A DNA stretch of 64,000 nt. Origin: Clostridia bacterium. Its GTDB lineage: Bacteria; Acidobacteriota; Terriglobia; Terriglobales; Acidobacteriaceae. Positions within the stretch are counted from its first letter, which is position 1; each line of letters begins with the position of its first letter. The notes below the pieces were generated by a model that saw nothing but the letters and a program-made list of their open reading frames with translations, was not told the DNA's origin and searched no databases. Position numbers and translations under genes: made by a program. Below, one piece after another: positions 43,124 through 51,996 of this stretch. The stretch spans positions 173,345 to 237,344 of the forward strand of contig DATMYA010000014.1 in the NCBI GenBank assembly GCA_035561135.1, given 5' to 3'.

Positions 43124-43516
43124 TCGAATCAGGGGCAGGTACGCAGTCTTTCGCAGGATGCTGAGACACATCTTTTTTCGATGCATACTCAACGCATATT
43201 CGATGTGCTGTGATCCGCATCGCGGTACAGGTCTTTGAACATCCACGTTGGACATCGAAGCTGTTCATAGGCAGACACTCGTGCTGCGAGAAAACCCAGA
43301 ACGATGCGGAAGACAAAGTTGTAGACGTACTTGCGCAAGAGGTTAGTCCTATGATTGTCGAGTGAGCGCTTACGATCGCGACAAGCGCAAAACACCCGAT
43401 ACGAGCACAGGCGCCGAACTCCCCTATTGACGCGTATTTCGCGACATCATCAATTCTGTCAATAGAATTTCGTTTATGATAAGTTTCGATTTCGAAAATC
43501 AAATCTGTCGGTGTCG
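43124..43516. other. AT-richer divergent intergenic region eno / purC
   Basis: No supported gene. A 134-codon minus-strand frame at 43119-43523 has no family likeness and no ribosome site. The base composition is visibly more AT-rich than the flanking genes near 43440-43516. Confidence 0.5.
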
Positions 43517-43544
43517 TTGACAAAATCTACAGGTCGAATAGAAT
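43517..43544 (+). promoter_or_regulatory. Promoter of purC
   Basis: TTGACA (43517-43522), 16-nt spacer, TAGAAT (43539-43544). A consensus -35 hexamer; about 24 nt of leader before the GTG start. Confidence 0.6.
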
Positions 43545-43574
43545 ACGCGACGTTCCTTTCGAACATCTTCTACC

Positions 43575-44483
43575 GTGAAAACACAAGCATCTGACGTACT
43601 ACTCCAAACCGACTTTCCAGACCTGGAAATCCATGCCAGCGGAAAAGTGCGCGACATCTATCGCGTGGGCGAAGAACAACTGCTCTTCCTGGCGACGGAC
43701 AGAATATCTGCGTTCGACTACGTGCTCGCTTCGGGAATTCCGAACAAAGGGCGTGTGCTCACGCAGCTCTCACTGTTTTGGTTCGACTTCCTCAAGGACG
43801 TTGTCGCGAACCATCTACTGACGGCGAACGTCGACGAGTATCCGGAGCCTCTACAGAAGTATCGTGACCAGATCAAAGGGCGCTCGATGCTGGTAGGCAA
43901 GGCGGACATGGTCTCGATTGAATGCGTGGTGCGCGGCTACCTGTCAGGCTCAGGCTGGAAGGAATACCAGCAGACTGGCGCTGTCTGCAGCATCAAACTG
44001 CCAACGGGACTGAAGGAATCTGACAAACTGCCGGAACCGATCTTCACGCCGGCAAGCAAAGCGGCGAGCGGGCACGACGAAAACATTGCTTTCGATGAAG
44101 TCGTCAAGCGGATCGGCCCTGAACTGAGCGAGCAATTACGCGACCTGAGTCTGAAGATTTACAAGAAAGCGTCAGAGTACGCGGCGCAGCGCGGCATCAT
44201 TATCGCGGACACCAAGTTTGAGTTCGGACGCACGCCAAAAGGCATTGTGCTGGCGGATGAGGTGTTAACACCCGATTCATCACGTTTCTGGCCGGCAGAC
44301 AAGTACAACCCCGGCAGCGCGCAGGCGTCGTACGACAAGCAGTACGTGCGCGACTACCTGGAACAGATTCATTGGAATAAGAAGCCGCCCGCACCGGGTC
44401 TCCCCGCCGAAGTGCAGGCGAACACAAGCGCAAAATACATGGAAGCGTACCGTCTGCTGACAGGGCGCGAACTGCCGCAGTAA
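43575..44483 (+). CDS. purC: Phosphoribosylaminoimidazole-succinocarboxamide synthase
   Basis: 302 residues with GTG start at 43575. ATP-dependent ligation of aspartate to CAIR in purine synthesis. GKVRDIYRVGEEQLLFLATDRISAFD, ECVVRGYLSGSGWKEYQ, ADTKFEFG and DEVLTPDSSRFW are the family blocks; its length fits the longer bacterial/fungal-type PurC. Followed 16 bases later by a cvpA-like gene, a link also known from E. coli, where cvpA precedes purF. Confidence 0.96.
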   Translation: MKTQASDVLLQTDFPDLEIHASGKVRDIYRVGEEQLLFLATDRISAFDYVLASGIPNKGRVLTQLSLFWFDFLKDVVANHLLTANVDEYPEPLQKYRDQIKGRSMLVGKADMVSIECVVRGYLSGSGWKEYQQTGAVCSIKLPTGLKESDKLPEPIFTPASKAASGHDENIAFDEVVKRIGPELSEQLRDLSLKIYKKASEYAAQRGIIIADTKFEFGRTPKGIVLADEVLTPDSSRFWPADKYNPGSAQASYDKQYVRDYLEQIHWNKKPPAPGLPAEVQANTSAKYMEAYRLLTGRELPQ

Positions 44484-44499
44484 GCGCGGAGGAACGCCG

Positions 44500-45048
44500 A
44501 TGAGCGGATTGGACTGGCTGATTGTGGCGATTCTGTCGCTGTCGCTACTGTTGGCTGCGCTGCAAGGGTTTTTGTACGAATTGTTCTCGCTGGCGGGCGT
44601 GGTCATTGGGTACCTCCTCGCTGCATGGGAATACCGCCGTGTCGCACCCTGGTTCTTGCCGTACGTCAAGAGCGACTGGATTGCGCACTCGGTCGCGTTC
44701 CTGCTGATCTTTGTATTTATCACCTTGCTGGCAGGAATCGCTGGAAGGATCGCGCGTTCGCTGGCAAAAGAAGTCGGCTTGAGGTGGTTTGATCGCCTGC
44801 TGGGTGCGGCTTTTGGGCTATCACGCGGGGCATTGATCGTGACGGTGGTTGTGTTGGCACTGGCATCGTTCGGACCAGGGTCGAAGTGGCTGACCGCATC
44901 GCAGTTTGGGCCGTACTTCCTGGTGATTGGGCGTGCGGCAACGTGGGTCGCGCCCTATGAGCTCCGTGAGCGGTTCCGCAACGGTGTCACGGCAGTCCGC
45001 GACATGAGGTCGCAACGCGACAACGAACAGGCAAAGAGCCCTAAATAG
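44500..45048 (+). CDS. cvpA: CvpA family inner-membrane protein
   Basis: 182 residues with four predicted membrane helices: LIVAILSLSLLLAALQG, a second at about 30-45 (GVVIGYLLAAWEY), SVAFLLIFVFITLLAG, and GALIVTVVVLALASF. The Trp/Phe-rich LRWFDRLLGAAFGLSRG loop is the CvpA signature. Implicated in colicin V production and envelope stress tolerance in other bacteria. In operon with purC. Confidence 0.9.
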   Translation: MSGLDWLIVAILSLSLLLAALQGFLYELFSLAGVVIGYLLAAWEYRRVAPWFLPYVKSDWIAHSVAFLLIFVFITLLAGIAGRIARSLAKEVGLRWFDRLLGAAFGLSRGALIVTVVVLALASFGPGSKWLTASQFGPYFLVIGRAATWVAPYELRERFRNGVTAVRDMRSQRDNEQAKSPK

Positions 45049-45164
45049 GTGGAGCAACTCTTTTTGAATTGAATAGAGGCGGGACAGCACAGGTTTTTTC
45101 TCAAGAATTGGGAGCGGCGCAGCTTTGCCCGGCCCGTTCAGTAATCGTCGGAAAGTGAGGCATC

Positions 45165-45455
45165 GTGAAGGACCAGTTGGAAGCTCTGATCATGCAGATG
45201 TACCAAAGCGGGATCCTATACTCGGAAGCTGTGCGGGAATTCAAGAAGCGCTTCATCCTGACCGTGCTGGAAGAGAACAACGGAAATCAATGCAAGGCCG
45301 CACGGGAACTGGGAATGCACCGCAACACACTGAGTCGCACGATTGCAGAGCTGAATCTGGACGTACGCGCGTTGCGAAATGTTTCCAAGCGCCCACAGCG
45401 GCGCGGCCCGGCAACAGCGCCGGCACTCGCGTTGGAGAAGAAAGTCGCACGGTAG
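45165..45455 (+). CDS. Fis-type helix-turn-helix DNA-binding protein
   Basis: 96 residues, GTG start at 45165. The C-terminal helix-turn-helix of Fis/NtrC is clear: FILTVLEENNGNQCKAARELGMHRNTLSRTI. There is no AAA+ domain, so it is a stand-alone Fis-like factor, followed by a basic, Pro/Ala-rich tail (KRPQRRGPATAP). It lies 116 bases after cvpA and may belong to the purC unit. Targets unknown. Confidence 0.88.
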   Translation: MKDQLEALIMQMYQSGILYSEAVREFKKRFILTVLEENNGNQCKAARELGMHRNTLSRTIAELNLDVRALRNVSKRPQRRGPATAPALALEKKVAR

Positions 45456-45518
45456 AGTTCTTTGCGCCAGCAGGACACGCGTGAGTGCCTGCCGAGATCG
45501 TGCAGGATAGTGAAAATC

Positions 45519-45545
45519 AAGGCAGCCCGCCTGGGCTGCCTTTCG
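45519..45545 (+). terminator. Intrinsic terminator after the Fis-like gene
   Basis: 10-bp stem AAGGCAGCCC / GGGCTGCCTT (45519-45528 with 45533-45542), GCCT loop, short T run. Confidence 0.8.
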
Positions 45546-45595
45546 TGTTGCCGTGAAGCACGGCGCTAGATTTGATTCGTGTGACTAAGCAAAAG

Positions 45596-45625
45596 CAAAA
45601 GCAGCCCGTTCCCGGGCTGCTTTTC
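45596..45625 (-). terminator. Intrinsic terminator of the TPR-like gene
   Basis: 9-bp stem AGCAGCCCG / CGGGCTGCT (45600-45608 with 45613-45621), with TTTTGCTTTTG on the minus strand. Confidence 0.8.
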
Positions 45626-45652
45626 GATTAGCTCAAGTTCATGCCTGTGCAA

Positions 45653-46996
45653 TTAGCGCGATGCCGGACGCTTCCTGACAGGAGCGGGTGTTTTGCCTGC
45701 CGGCTTCTTGGTCGGGGTTGCACCAGCCTTGGCGAGCAGAGCGCCGTTGTTCATTCTAAGCAGGAAGGGCTCGGCATCATAGGCCGTCGAGGTTCCTTCG
45801 AACGTGATCTGTGCGCCAGGTTTCGGGATCAGCTTCGCTGGGATCGGACCAGCCATCGTCAACTCGATGTCCGCCTTATTCTCGGCGATATCGTCAGCGC
45901 TACCGGCCAGCATCAGCTTGGTCGGCGTGGCGCTGATGACCTGAGCGATCATCTGGATCGGCTTGCCCTTGAGGAAGTTCCACACCTGATCCGCTCCCTG
46001 TTGATTGCCGGAGGTCAGCACGAACTGCCATTCAGCGAATGACATCTGGTTCGCCGGAGTTTTCTGCAGCATCTGTGCGGCCTGTTCTGCGGGTGAAGGA
46101 GCCGGTGCGACGGTGAAACCCGGCGGAATCATGGGTGTTGTTTTTGCTGTTGCAACCAGTTCGTTGAAACCCTCGTCCGTCCCGTGATAGCGCGTGTAAC
46201 GGCTCTTGGCGTAATTAGTTATTTGCGCCTGGGCGGCCGGAGGAGCCAGAGCGACGGCGCGAGCGATCCAGAACAGACCCTCGACGGCGGGCGGCTTGGG
46301 CTCAAGATAAGACAGCGCAAGCAGGTAAACGTCCGTAAAACTGTTAGGGGTCGCGGTGACGAGTTCCTTCAGGTTCTGCTGCGCCACGGGGTAATTCTTC
46401 ATCTGTAGCGCATTGTGGCCGATGGAGCCGAGGAAGATGGTGTGGAAGCTTTCCTTCATCTTCGCCCAGTCGGCGTCCTGGTAGCCTTCAGGCTTGACGG
46501 CGGTCTGAAGCAGGTTCATGCCGGTTTCGGCATACTGCGCAGCCTGCGCAAGCGCCTGTTGAGCCTGCTGCTGATTCATCTGCCCGCTTGTGGCTTGCGT
46601 TCGCAGCAAGTAGCTCATCAGAGCGAGGCCGGTGAGGTTGTTAGGGTTGATCTGGAGCAGGCGCTGGCCTGTTTCCATGATCTTCTGCACGTTGCCGAGC
46701 TGCTGATAGGTCTTCATAAGCAGTTCGGCCGCGTCTTCCTTCATCACGCTGTTCGGGTACGTTTGCAGGAAGGATTCAAGCGAAGTCGCCTTAGCGCTTG
46801 GGTCTGCCGCCTGGACCGCCGCAACGTAGGCGTTGTACTCGGCGGGATCTTTGATTTCTTTCTTCTGAGCCGGCACAGAGGCCTGCTGCTGTCCAGCGGT
46901 CTGCTGGGGTACCCCTGCCTGCGCCGCCGGTGCCGCTTGTTGTGCGGCGGCTGCCGTCGCGAAAACAAGCAAGAACGTGACTATCGACTTCTTCAT
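45653..46996 (-). CDS. Exported helical-repeat (TPR-like) protein of unknown function
   Basis: 447 residues from ATG 46996 with AAGGAGCC upstream. Signal peptide MKKSIVTFLLVFATAAAA, a Gln/Ala/Pro-rich linker (about 20-50), then alpha-helical repeats resembling TPR/YbgF (DPAEYNAYVAAVQAADPSAK, YQQLGNVQKIMETGQRLLQI, NALQMKNYPVAQQNLKELV). A C-terminal beta-like section follows (ISATPTKLMLAGSADDIAEN, GAQITFEGTSTAYDAEPFLL) and a basic Pro/Lys tail. A scaffold or envelope assembly role is likely, but no specific family is recognised. Confidence 0.82.
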   Translation of the reverse strand: MKKSIVTFLLVFATAAAAQQAAPAAQAGVPQQTAGQQQASVPAQKKEIKDPAEYNAYVAAVQAADPSAKATSLESFLQTYPNSVMKEDAAELLMKTYQQLGNVQKIMETGQRLLQINPNNLTGLALMSYLLRTQATSGQMNQQQAQQALAQAAQYAETGMNLLQTAVKPEGYQDADWAKMKESFHTIFLGSIGHNALQMKNYPVAQQNLKELVTATPNSFTDVYLLALSYLEPKPPAVEGLFWIARAVALAPPAAQAQITNYAKSRYTRYHGTDEGFNELVATAKTTPMIPPGFTVAPAPSPAEQAAQMLQKTPANQMSFAEWQFVLTSGNQQGADQVWNFLKGKPIQMIAQVISATPTKLMLAGSADDIAENKADIELTMAGPIPAKLIPKPGAQITFEGTSTAYDAEPFLLRMNNGALLAKAGATPTKKPAGKTPAPVRKRPASR

Positions 46997-47155
46997 TCGA
47001 TGGCTCCTTAGAACTGGGGAATCTGCGACAACGTACCCGGGCGCCAAATCCCTCGCCGTGGGCTCAGAGCGGGCGCTGCTACGCTCTGACACATCATTGC
47101 ATCCGCGACTGCCGACCCCGCATTGCACTTGCCAAACAGAAAGGCGGAGGTTGCG

Positions 47156-47184
47156 ATTATAGGGGGCACACCTTAACTGCGCAA
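47156..47184 (-). promoter_or_regulatory. Promoter of the TPR-like gene
   Basis: On the minus strand TTGCGC (47184-47179), 17-nt spacer, TATAAT (47161-47156). Predicts a 5' leader of roughly 150 nt before ATG 46996. Confidence 0.6.
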
Positions 47185-47435
47185 GCAAAGTGTCAACAGC
47201 ACATCGAGTCTTCGCGTGGATGCGGCCTCAACGGTGCTACCTGGGGTCACAGTAGGCGCTCAACACCCATCCGGCCTCACACGCAGTCCCGTCCAAACAG
47301 CTCGTGCAAGGCATGTCACCCTTTGATTGATTGATGTCTTGGTCCTGTGAATTGGATGCTGGTAGCTGCTGATTCGGATGTGCAGAGTTGCGCAGATGAA
47401 GAGCAAATGGGAGACAATGCAGTCTGGAGGATCGC
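47185..47435. other. Divergent intergenic region upstream of the SDR gene
   Basis: With the leader at 46997-47155 this makes about 440 bases free of genes. Apart from the minus-strand promoter at 47156-47184, nothing is recognised. Confidence 0.5.
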
Positions 47436-48164
47436 ATGACGCAGCAATCGAACCGGCCACTACTGGAGAGAGTCGCAGTCGTCACCGGCGGAGGCCGTGG
47501 AATTGGGGCGGCAATCGCGGAGTCCTTGGCCATGCTCGGCGCGAACACGGTGATTACAGGCCGCAGCACGCAGGCACTGGAAGAGACATCAAGACGCATC
47601 CGCCAGGCCGGCGGGCAATGCGAAGCCGTTCAATGCGACGTGATGGTGTACCGCGATGTCGAGCAGTTGGGTGCGCACGTTGAGAAAACTTTCGGACGCG
47701 CAGACATCCTGGTGAACAATGCAGGTGTCGGCGCATTCAGCGCACCGTTGCACCAGCTTCCTCCAGACGACTGGGACCAGGTGTTGAACACGAATCTGCG
47801 CGGCGTCTACTACTGCATTCGCGCATTTGCTCCCATGATGATTGGAGCGAAAACGGGGCACATCATCAACATCTCGTCGATAGCATCAAAGAATGCGCTG
47901 CCGAACGGCGCCGCCTATGCAGCTTCCAAGTGGGGACTGAACGGATTAAGTTATTCGGTCGCGGAAGAACTGCGAACGCACAATATCCGTGTTTCCGTCA
48001 TCTGCCCGGGTTCGACAAATACCGATCTCAGTCCGCATACAGGCAAAGATGTTTCCAGGATGTTGAAGCCCGAAGATGTCGCTCATGCTGTCGCAATGCT
48101 GGTGACACAGGCTCCGCAATCGTTCGTTAGCGAGATTGTGCTGCGTCCAACCAGAAAACCGTAA
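47436..48164 (+). CDS. Short-chain dehydrogenase/reductase
   Basis: 242 residues, GGAGG ribosome site. VTGGGRGIGAAIAESLAMLGA (nucleotide loop), NNAGVGAFSAP, catalytic Ser in NISSIASKNALP, YAASKWG (Tyr, Lys) and CPGSTNTDLSP. Classical SDR; the substrate is unknown. Distinct in sequence from the SDR in the met operon. Confidence 0.9.
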   Translation: MTQQSNRPLLERVAVVTGGGRGIGAAIAESLAMLGANTVITGRSTQALEETSRRIRQAGGQCEAVQCDVMVYRDVEQLGAHVEKTFGRADILVNNAGVGAFSAPLHQLPPDDWDQVLNTNLRGVYYCIRAFAPMMIGAKTGHIINISSIASKNALPNGAAYAASKWGLNGLSYSVAEELRTHNIRVSVICPGSTNTDLSPHTGKDVSRMLKPEDVAHAVAMLVTQAPQSFVSEIVLRPTRKP

Positions 48165-48202
48165 GGTCTGTTTGCGCGCCAAACTGTATTTGGAGGACCT
48201 TG

Positions 48203-48673
48203 ATGACCGAAGTGACGAGGATCGCCGATCAGCTACGCAGAGCGTTCGAAGGTCCTGCGTGGTCAGGGCCTTGCCTGCTTGAAGTTGTGCAGGGTTTAAC
48301 GGCAGCAGAAGCGGCCCGCCACGCCGGAGCCGACGCTCACAGCATGTGGGAAATAGTCCTGCACGTAGGTGCTTGGCATGACATTGTGCGTCGTCGACTG
48401 GAAGGGGAAACAATTGCGAATGTGACCGATGAAGAGGACTGGCCGCAGGTGGCCGACACGAGCAACGGTGGCTGGACGGAAGCCATTGCTCGGCTGAAAG
48501 CTAGCTACGCGGCACTGCACGCAGCCGTGCTGGCACATCCTTTCGAGCGGCTTTCAACGACGGTTCCCGGCAAGGATTACTCGTTCTACGTGATGTTGCA
48601 TGGAGCGGCGCAGCACGACCTTTACCATGCCGGGCAGATAGCATTGCTGCGGAAGTTTGCCGGCCCGCAATAG
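48203..48673 (+). CDS. DinB-superfamily four-helix protein
   Basis: 156 residues from ATG 48203 (GGAGG at 48192-48196; the preceding TTG codon is not needed). Metal-binding histidine pattern of DinB/YfiT-like proteins: ILHVGAWHDIVRRRLEG and AAQHDLYHAGQIALLRKF. Some members are thiol-dependent S-transferases using bacillithiol, which would fit the bshB1-like gene in this window, but that is inference. Confidence 0.85.
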   Translation: MTEVTRIADQLRRAFEGPAWSGPCLLEVVQGLTAAEAARHAGADAHSMWEIVLHVGAWHDIVRRRLEGETIANVTDEEDWPQVADTSNGGWTEAIARLKASYAALHAAVLAHPFERLSTTVPGKDYSFYVMLHGAAQHDLYHAGQIALLRKFAGPQ

Positions 48674-48760
48674 ACGATGGGCAAGGGCTTAAGGTTTGTA
48701 ATTCAAAGTTCCCGGTGCTACCATCCGAGGGCTTAGGAACACTCCCCAGGAGGTCCAAAA

Positions 48761-49069
48761 ATGTCAGATGAAAGCAACAACGGAATCCTTTGGTTTTTAG
48801 CGGGACTGGGCGTCGGCGCAGCACTTGGTGTCTTGTACGCGCCCAAGTCTGGCCGTGAAACTCGTGAAAGCATCCTGCAGGCCGCCGAAGAGGGTCGCGA
48901 GAAAGTTCGTGATCGTGCGCGTCAGTACAAAGAGCAAGCGGCAGACTGGATGGAAAGAAGCAAAGAGGTCGTAGGTCAGCAGAAAGAGCAGTTCCGCTCG
49001 GCATTCGAGGCGGGGCGCCAGGCTTATCGAGAGGCCACGACTGAAACGCCAGAGCCTACAAAGCTTTAA
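48761..49069 (+). CDS. YtxH-domain membrane-anchored protein
   Basis: 102 residues, AGGAGG ribosome site. An N-terminal membrane segment NGILWFLAGLGVGAALGVLYAP ends in KSGRETRESI, exactly the YtxH pattern, followed by a long charged amphipathic helix (EEGREKVRDRARQYKEQAAD). Related Gram-positive proteins are general-stress gene products; function unknown. Confidence 0.88.
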   Translation: MSDESNNGILWFLAGLGVGAALGVLYAPKSGRETRESILQAAEEGREKVRDRARQYKEQAADWMERSKEVVGQQKEQFRSAFEAGRQAYREATTETPEPTKL

Positions 49070-49166
49070 GAACTGAACCCGCGAGCGCTGCGGGGTCGCG
49101 GCCTGCTCCGCAGACTCGCACTTGACTTGACCAGGGACGGCACAAGGGACCCGACAAGGCATAACG

Positions 49167-49679
49167 ATGGAAAAAGAACTGATACTTACAATCTTTGTTG
49201 CGGTAACGGCGATTGCAGTCGTCCTGCAAATGGGCGTTTTATTCGCGCTTTACACGAACGTGAAGAAGACAAGCGAACGCGTGGACGCCTTGGCAAGAAA
49301 GATGGAAGCAGAGACGTTTCCCACGCTGCAACAAGCGCGCGAGCTGCTCACCAGCATCAAGCCGAAGGTGGAAACGATCGTCGAGAATCTTACGGCCACA
49401 AGCACCATGGTTCGCGAACAGACGGAGCGAGTCGGCCTTACGCTGAATGATGCCGTGGACCGTACTCGCCTACAAGTGGTGCGTGCCGATGAACTGGTTA
49501 CACGCACACTGGATCGCGTGGAACAAACGACGGAAATGGTGCATCACACTGTGCTCTCGCCAGTCCGGACCATGTCGGCGCTGATGGATGGAGTGCTGGC
49601 GGGTGTCGGCACTCTTGTCGCTGCGAAAAAGGTACAGCGTCAGCGTAATACAGTTCCTCAGGACGATATGTTCATTTAG
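49167..49679 (+). CDS. DUF948-like membrane-anchored coiled-coil protein
   Basis: 170 residues. One N-terminal membrane helix (LILTIFVAVTAIAVVLQMGVLFAL), then a long heptad-like helix with many Val/Thr/Arg (KKTSERVDALARKMEAE, SIKPKVETIVENLTATSTMV, VGLTLNDAVDRTRLQVVRAD). This resembles DUF948/YoxC proteins. It follows the YtxH-like gene closely on the same strand; both are small, membrane-tethered helical proteins and may act together. Confidence 0.8.
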   Translation: MEKELILTIFVAVTAIAVVLQMGVLFALYTNVKKTSERVDALARKMEAETFPTLQQARELLTSIKPKVETIVENLTATSTMVREQTERVGLTLNDAVDRTRLQVVRADELVTRTLDRVEQTTEMVHHTVLSPVRTMSALMDGVLAGVGTLVAAKKVQRQRNTVPQDDMFI

Positions 49680-49702
49680 AACAGCACAATCCTTTAGTTT
49701 GC

Positions 49703-49727
49703 GGCGGCGCTTCGGCGCCGCCTTTTC
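49703..49727 (+). terminator. Intrinsic terminator after the DUF948-like gene
   Basis: 8-bp stem GGCGGCGC / GCGCCGCC (49703-49710 with 49715-49722), TTCG tetraloop, TTTT tail. Confidence 0.9.
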
Positions 49728-49742
49728 ATTGCAGAGACCCGC

Positions 49743-50684
49743 TTATTTAAGAAACTCGCCCATGCCCGTCGCGGAGGCGGCAGCAGGGGGGAGGGATGAA
49801 TTGCCGGTGACCTCGAGAATCAACCGGTAGAGGCTCTCGTGCTGATAAAGCGTGGTGGAACGGAACGCGGACTTGACGCGTGGGCCGATTAAGACAGTTG
49901 CAACCTGGCCGCCCCCGTTCGTGTTGTCATCCGCCGCTTCGTCAAAGGTAATCACGATCAACGTTTTCGGATCACCGGCAGCGATGATTTCTTGAAGATT
50001 ACTACGCAACAAGGTATCGGCGGCCGCGAGTCGGACTGCCATCGAGCAGTTTGAGCCTCCACCCGGACAGTCGTGGGCGTTATGCTGCTGATCTGGCACA
50101 AGCATCGCAAAATCAGGCAAATTGCCTGTCGATACGTCTGACGAGAACTGCGCCATTTCAACTATGTTCTGCTGCTGCACAGTATCGTTCACCACCGTGT
50201 CGAAGTAGGCAAAGGGGTTGTGGTGGCGAACGTAAGGATAGACGTCAGGCCCCAGATATCCGACGGACGGCAATGCCTGCGCGTAGATTTTCCAGCTCTT
50301 CCCTGCGGCAGTTAAATCCTGAGCCACATTTTGGATGCTAAGTGTGCCCATGAAACCCTCGTCGTTCGTGGCCACCTGGCCGGAGGTCATGACGAAGTAG
50401 TTTCCAATTGAGGGATGAGTATTGGCAAAGTAGTTTGTGGCCAGGCCGCCGCGTCCGATCAGGCCATTCAGATAAGGCATGGACGGGCTGCCGACCACGT
50501 CGCGGTAATTTTGATTCTCCAGCACGACGAGCACCACGTGACCAATCGCGGGAGCGGGAGTTCCCTGCTGCGGCCCGGAATTGCCTCCGCAACCCCCGCC
50601 AAAAAGAAGGGCCAGGAATGAAATGAATGCGAGGGTCCCCTCGCGCGAAAACGTACAAATGAGGAGCTCACGAACGGGTGGCAT
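49743..50684 (-). CDS. Phosphoesterase-family lipoprotein (acid phosphatase/phospholipase C fold)
   Basis: 313 residues from ATG 50684 (GTG 50720 is the alternative; neither has a clear ribosome site). The N-terminal hydrophobic segment ends in LLFGGGCGG, a plausible lipobox, followed by a Gly/Pro-rich linker. The catalytic core carries HVVLVVLENQNYRDVVG, NYFANTHPSIGNYFVMTSG (nucleophile Thr/Ser region), PDQQHNAHD and VITFDEAADD, as in PF04185 phosphoesterases. Probably an envelope phosphatase; the substrate is unknown. Confidence 0.87.
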   Translation of the reverse strand: MPPVRELLICTFSREGTLAFISFLALLFGGGCGGNSGPQQGTPAPAIGHVVLVVLENQNYRDVVGSPSMPYLNGLIGRGGLATNYFANTHPSIGNYFVMTSGQVATNDEGFMGTLSIQNVAQDLTAAGKSWKIYAQALPSVGYLGPDVYPYVRHHNPFAYFDTVVNDTVQQQNIVEMAQFSSDVSTGNLPDFAMLVPDQQHNAHDCPGGGSNCSMAVRLAAADTLLRSNLQEIIAAGDPKTLIVITFDEAADDNTNGGGQVATVLIGPRVKSAFRSTTLYQHESLYRLILEVTGNSSLPPAAASATGMGEFLK

Positions 50685-50770
50685 ACTGAAATGATGCACA
50701 GCAGGGGACGAGCGCTGCACGTCGGGTCCAGTGGCTTAGCTTAGATAGATTGGCAGCGGCGCTTATGCGC

Positions 50771-51886
50771 TCAGCAGATCCAACCGCCGCCAGCAACGAT
50801 ATTGCCATCGTAGAAGACGACGGCTTGGCCCGGCGTGATGGAGCGCTGTGGAGCATCGAAGGTGACGAGTACCTCGTCCGGGCCGGAGGGCACGACCGTC
50901 GCCCAGGCAGCCTGATGGCGGTGGCGAATCTTGGCCTCTAAGCGTATGGGCTCGCGCAAATTCTCAAAAGCAATCCAATTCAAACGACGCGCTCGCAAGG
51001 TGCGCGAATAGAGTTCTTCCCCGCCGCCGACGACAACCTGGTGGCGGTCTCCGCGGAGTTCGAGGACGTAGAGCGGATTGCCGGTGGCGATGCCGAGTCC
51101 TTTGCGTTGCCCGACAGTGAAGTTGTGGATGCCGCTGTGATGCCCTACGACTTCTCCGGCAGCGGTGACCAGGTCGCCTGAGGTGTCCGGCAGCTGCTCA
51201 CCCTGCTCTCCGAGGTAAGCATCGATGAACTTCTTGTAGTCGCCGCCGGGAATGAAACAGATTTCCTGCGAATCGGGCTTATCGGCCAGCAGGTCGAGCC
51301 CCTGGCTGCGCGCTTCTTCGCGCACGGCTGGCTTATGCATGTTTCCCAGCGGAAACAGCGTTCGTGAAAGCTGCTCCTGCGTGAGTCCGAAAAGGAAGTA
51401 CGTCTGATCCTTAGCGGTATCCGCCGGCCGCTTCAGCAACCAGCGTCCGCGCTCGGCATCGTATTCGTTGCGACCGTAGTGGCCGGTGGCGATGAGGTCG
51501 GCACCAACCTGGCGCGCGGTACGCAAAAGCTGGTCAAACTTGAGATGGTTGTTGCAGAGCGAGCACGGGATTGGCGTGCGGCCGGAAAGATAGTCTTCTA
51601 CGAACGGCTTCACGACGTCACGCTCAAAGCGGTCTTCCTGATTAACCACGTAATATGGAATTCCGAGGCGCTCGGCGACCCGGCGCGCGTCGTAAACGTC
51701 ATCGATCGAGCAGCAGCGCCCCTGCACCGGCTCAGCGTGGCCATCAGTTCCAGCCAGGCGTCGCTGGTTCCAGAGCTGCATCGTAAGTCCGATCAGGTTG
51801 TAGCCCTCCGAACGCAGCATGGCCGCAACGGTCGAGGAGTCAACTCCACCGGACATTGCGATGGCGATGGTCTTAGTGTCATTCAT
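50771..51886 (-). CDS. mnmA: tRNA-uridine 2-sulfurtransferase
   Basis: 371 residues. Thiolates U34 of Lys, Glu and Gln tRNAs. P-loop AMSGGVDSS (10-18), catalytic Cys111 in [11 protein letters not shown] and second Cys in [10 protein letters not shown]; the C-terminal [10 protein letters not shown] is conserved. The start ATG 51886 has no Shine-Dalgarno sequence; instead a 20-nt repeat ends 3 nt upstream. The cysteine desulfurase gene just upstream on the same strand probably provides the sulfur. Confidence 0.96.
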   Translation of the reverse strand: MNDTKTIAIAMSGGVDSSTVAAMLRSEGYNLIGLTMQLWNQRRLAGTDGHAEPVQGRCCSIDDVYDARRVAERLGIPYYVVNQEDRFERDVVKPFVEDYLSGRTPIPCSLCNNHLKFDQLLRTARQVGADLIATGHYGRNEYDAERGRWLLKRPADTAKDQTYFLFGLTQEQLSRTLFPLGNMHKPAVREEARSQGLDLLADKPDSQEICFIPGGDYKKFIDAYLGEQGEQLPDTSGDLVTAAGEVVGHHSGIHNFTVGQRKGLGIATGNPLYVLELRGDRHQVVVGGGEELYSRTLRARRLNWIAFENLREPIRLEAKIRHRHQAAWATVVPSGPDEVLVTFDAPQRSITPGQAVVFYDGNIVAGGGWIC

Positions 51887-51889
51887 CTT

Positions 51890-51996
51890 AAAGCTGCTGA
51901 GCTGCTAAGCGGAGCTTCTGAACTGCTTAGGTACTGAATCTGCGTACGCTGCTGCACTTGCTTAGCCGCTTAGCGACTTAGCAGCTCAGCAGCTTT
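51890..51996. repeat. Inverted pair of a 20-nt intergenic repeat between nifS-like gene and mnmA
   Basis: AAAGCTGCTGAGCTGCTAAG at 51890-51909 and its exact reverse complement at 51977-51996, with further CTGCT/TTAGC words between. The right arm encodes the last residues of the desulfurase (KAAELLSR). A third copy with one change lies at 63940-63959. Confidence 0.8.
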
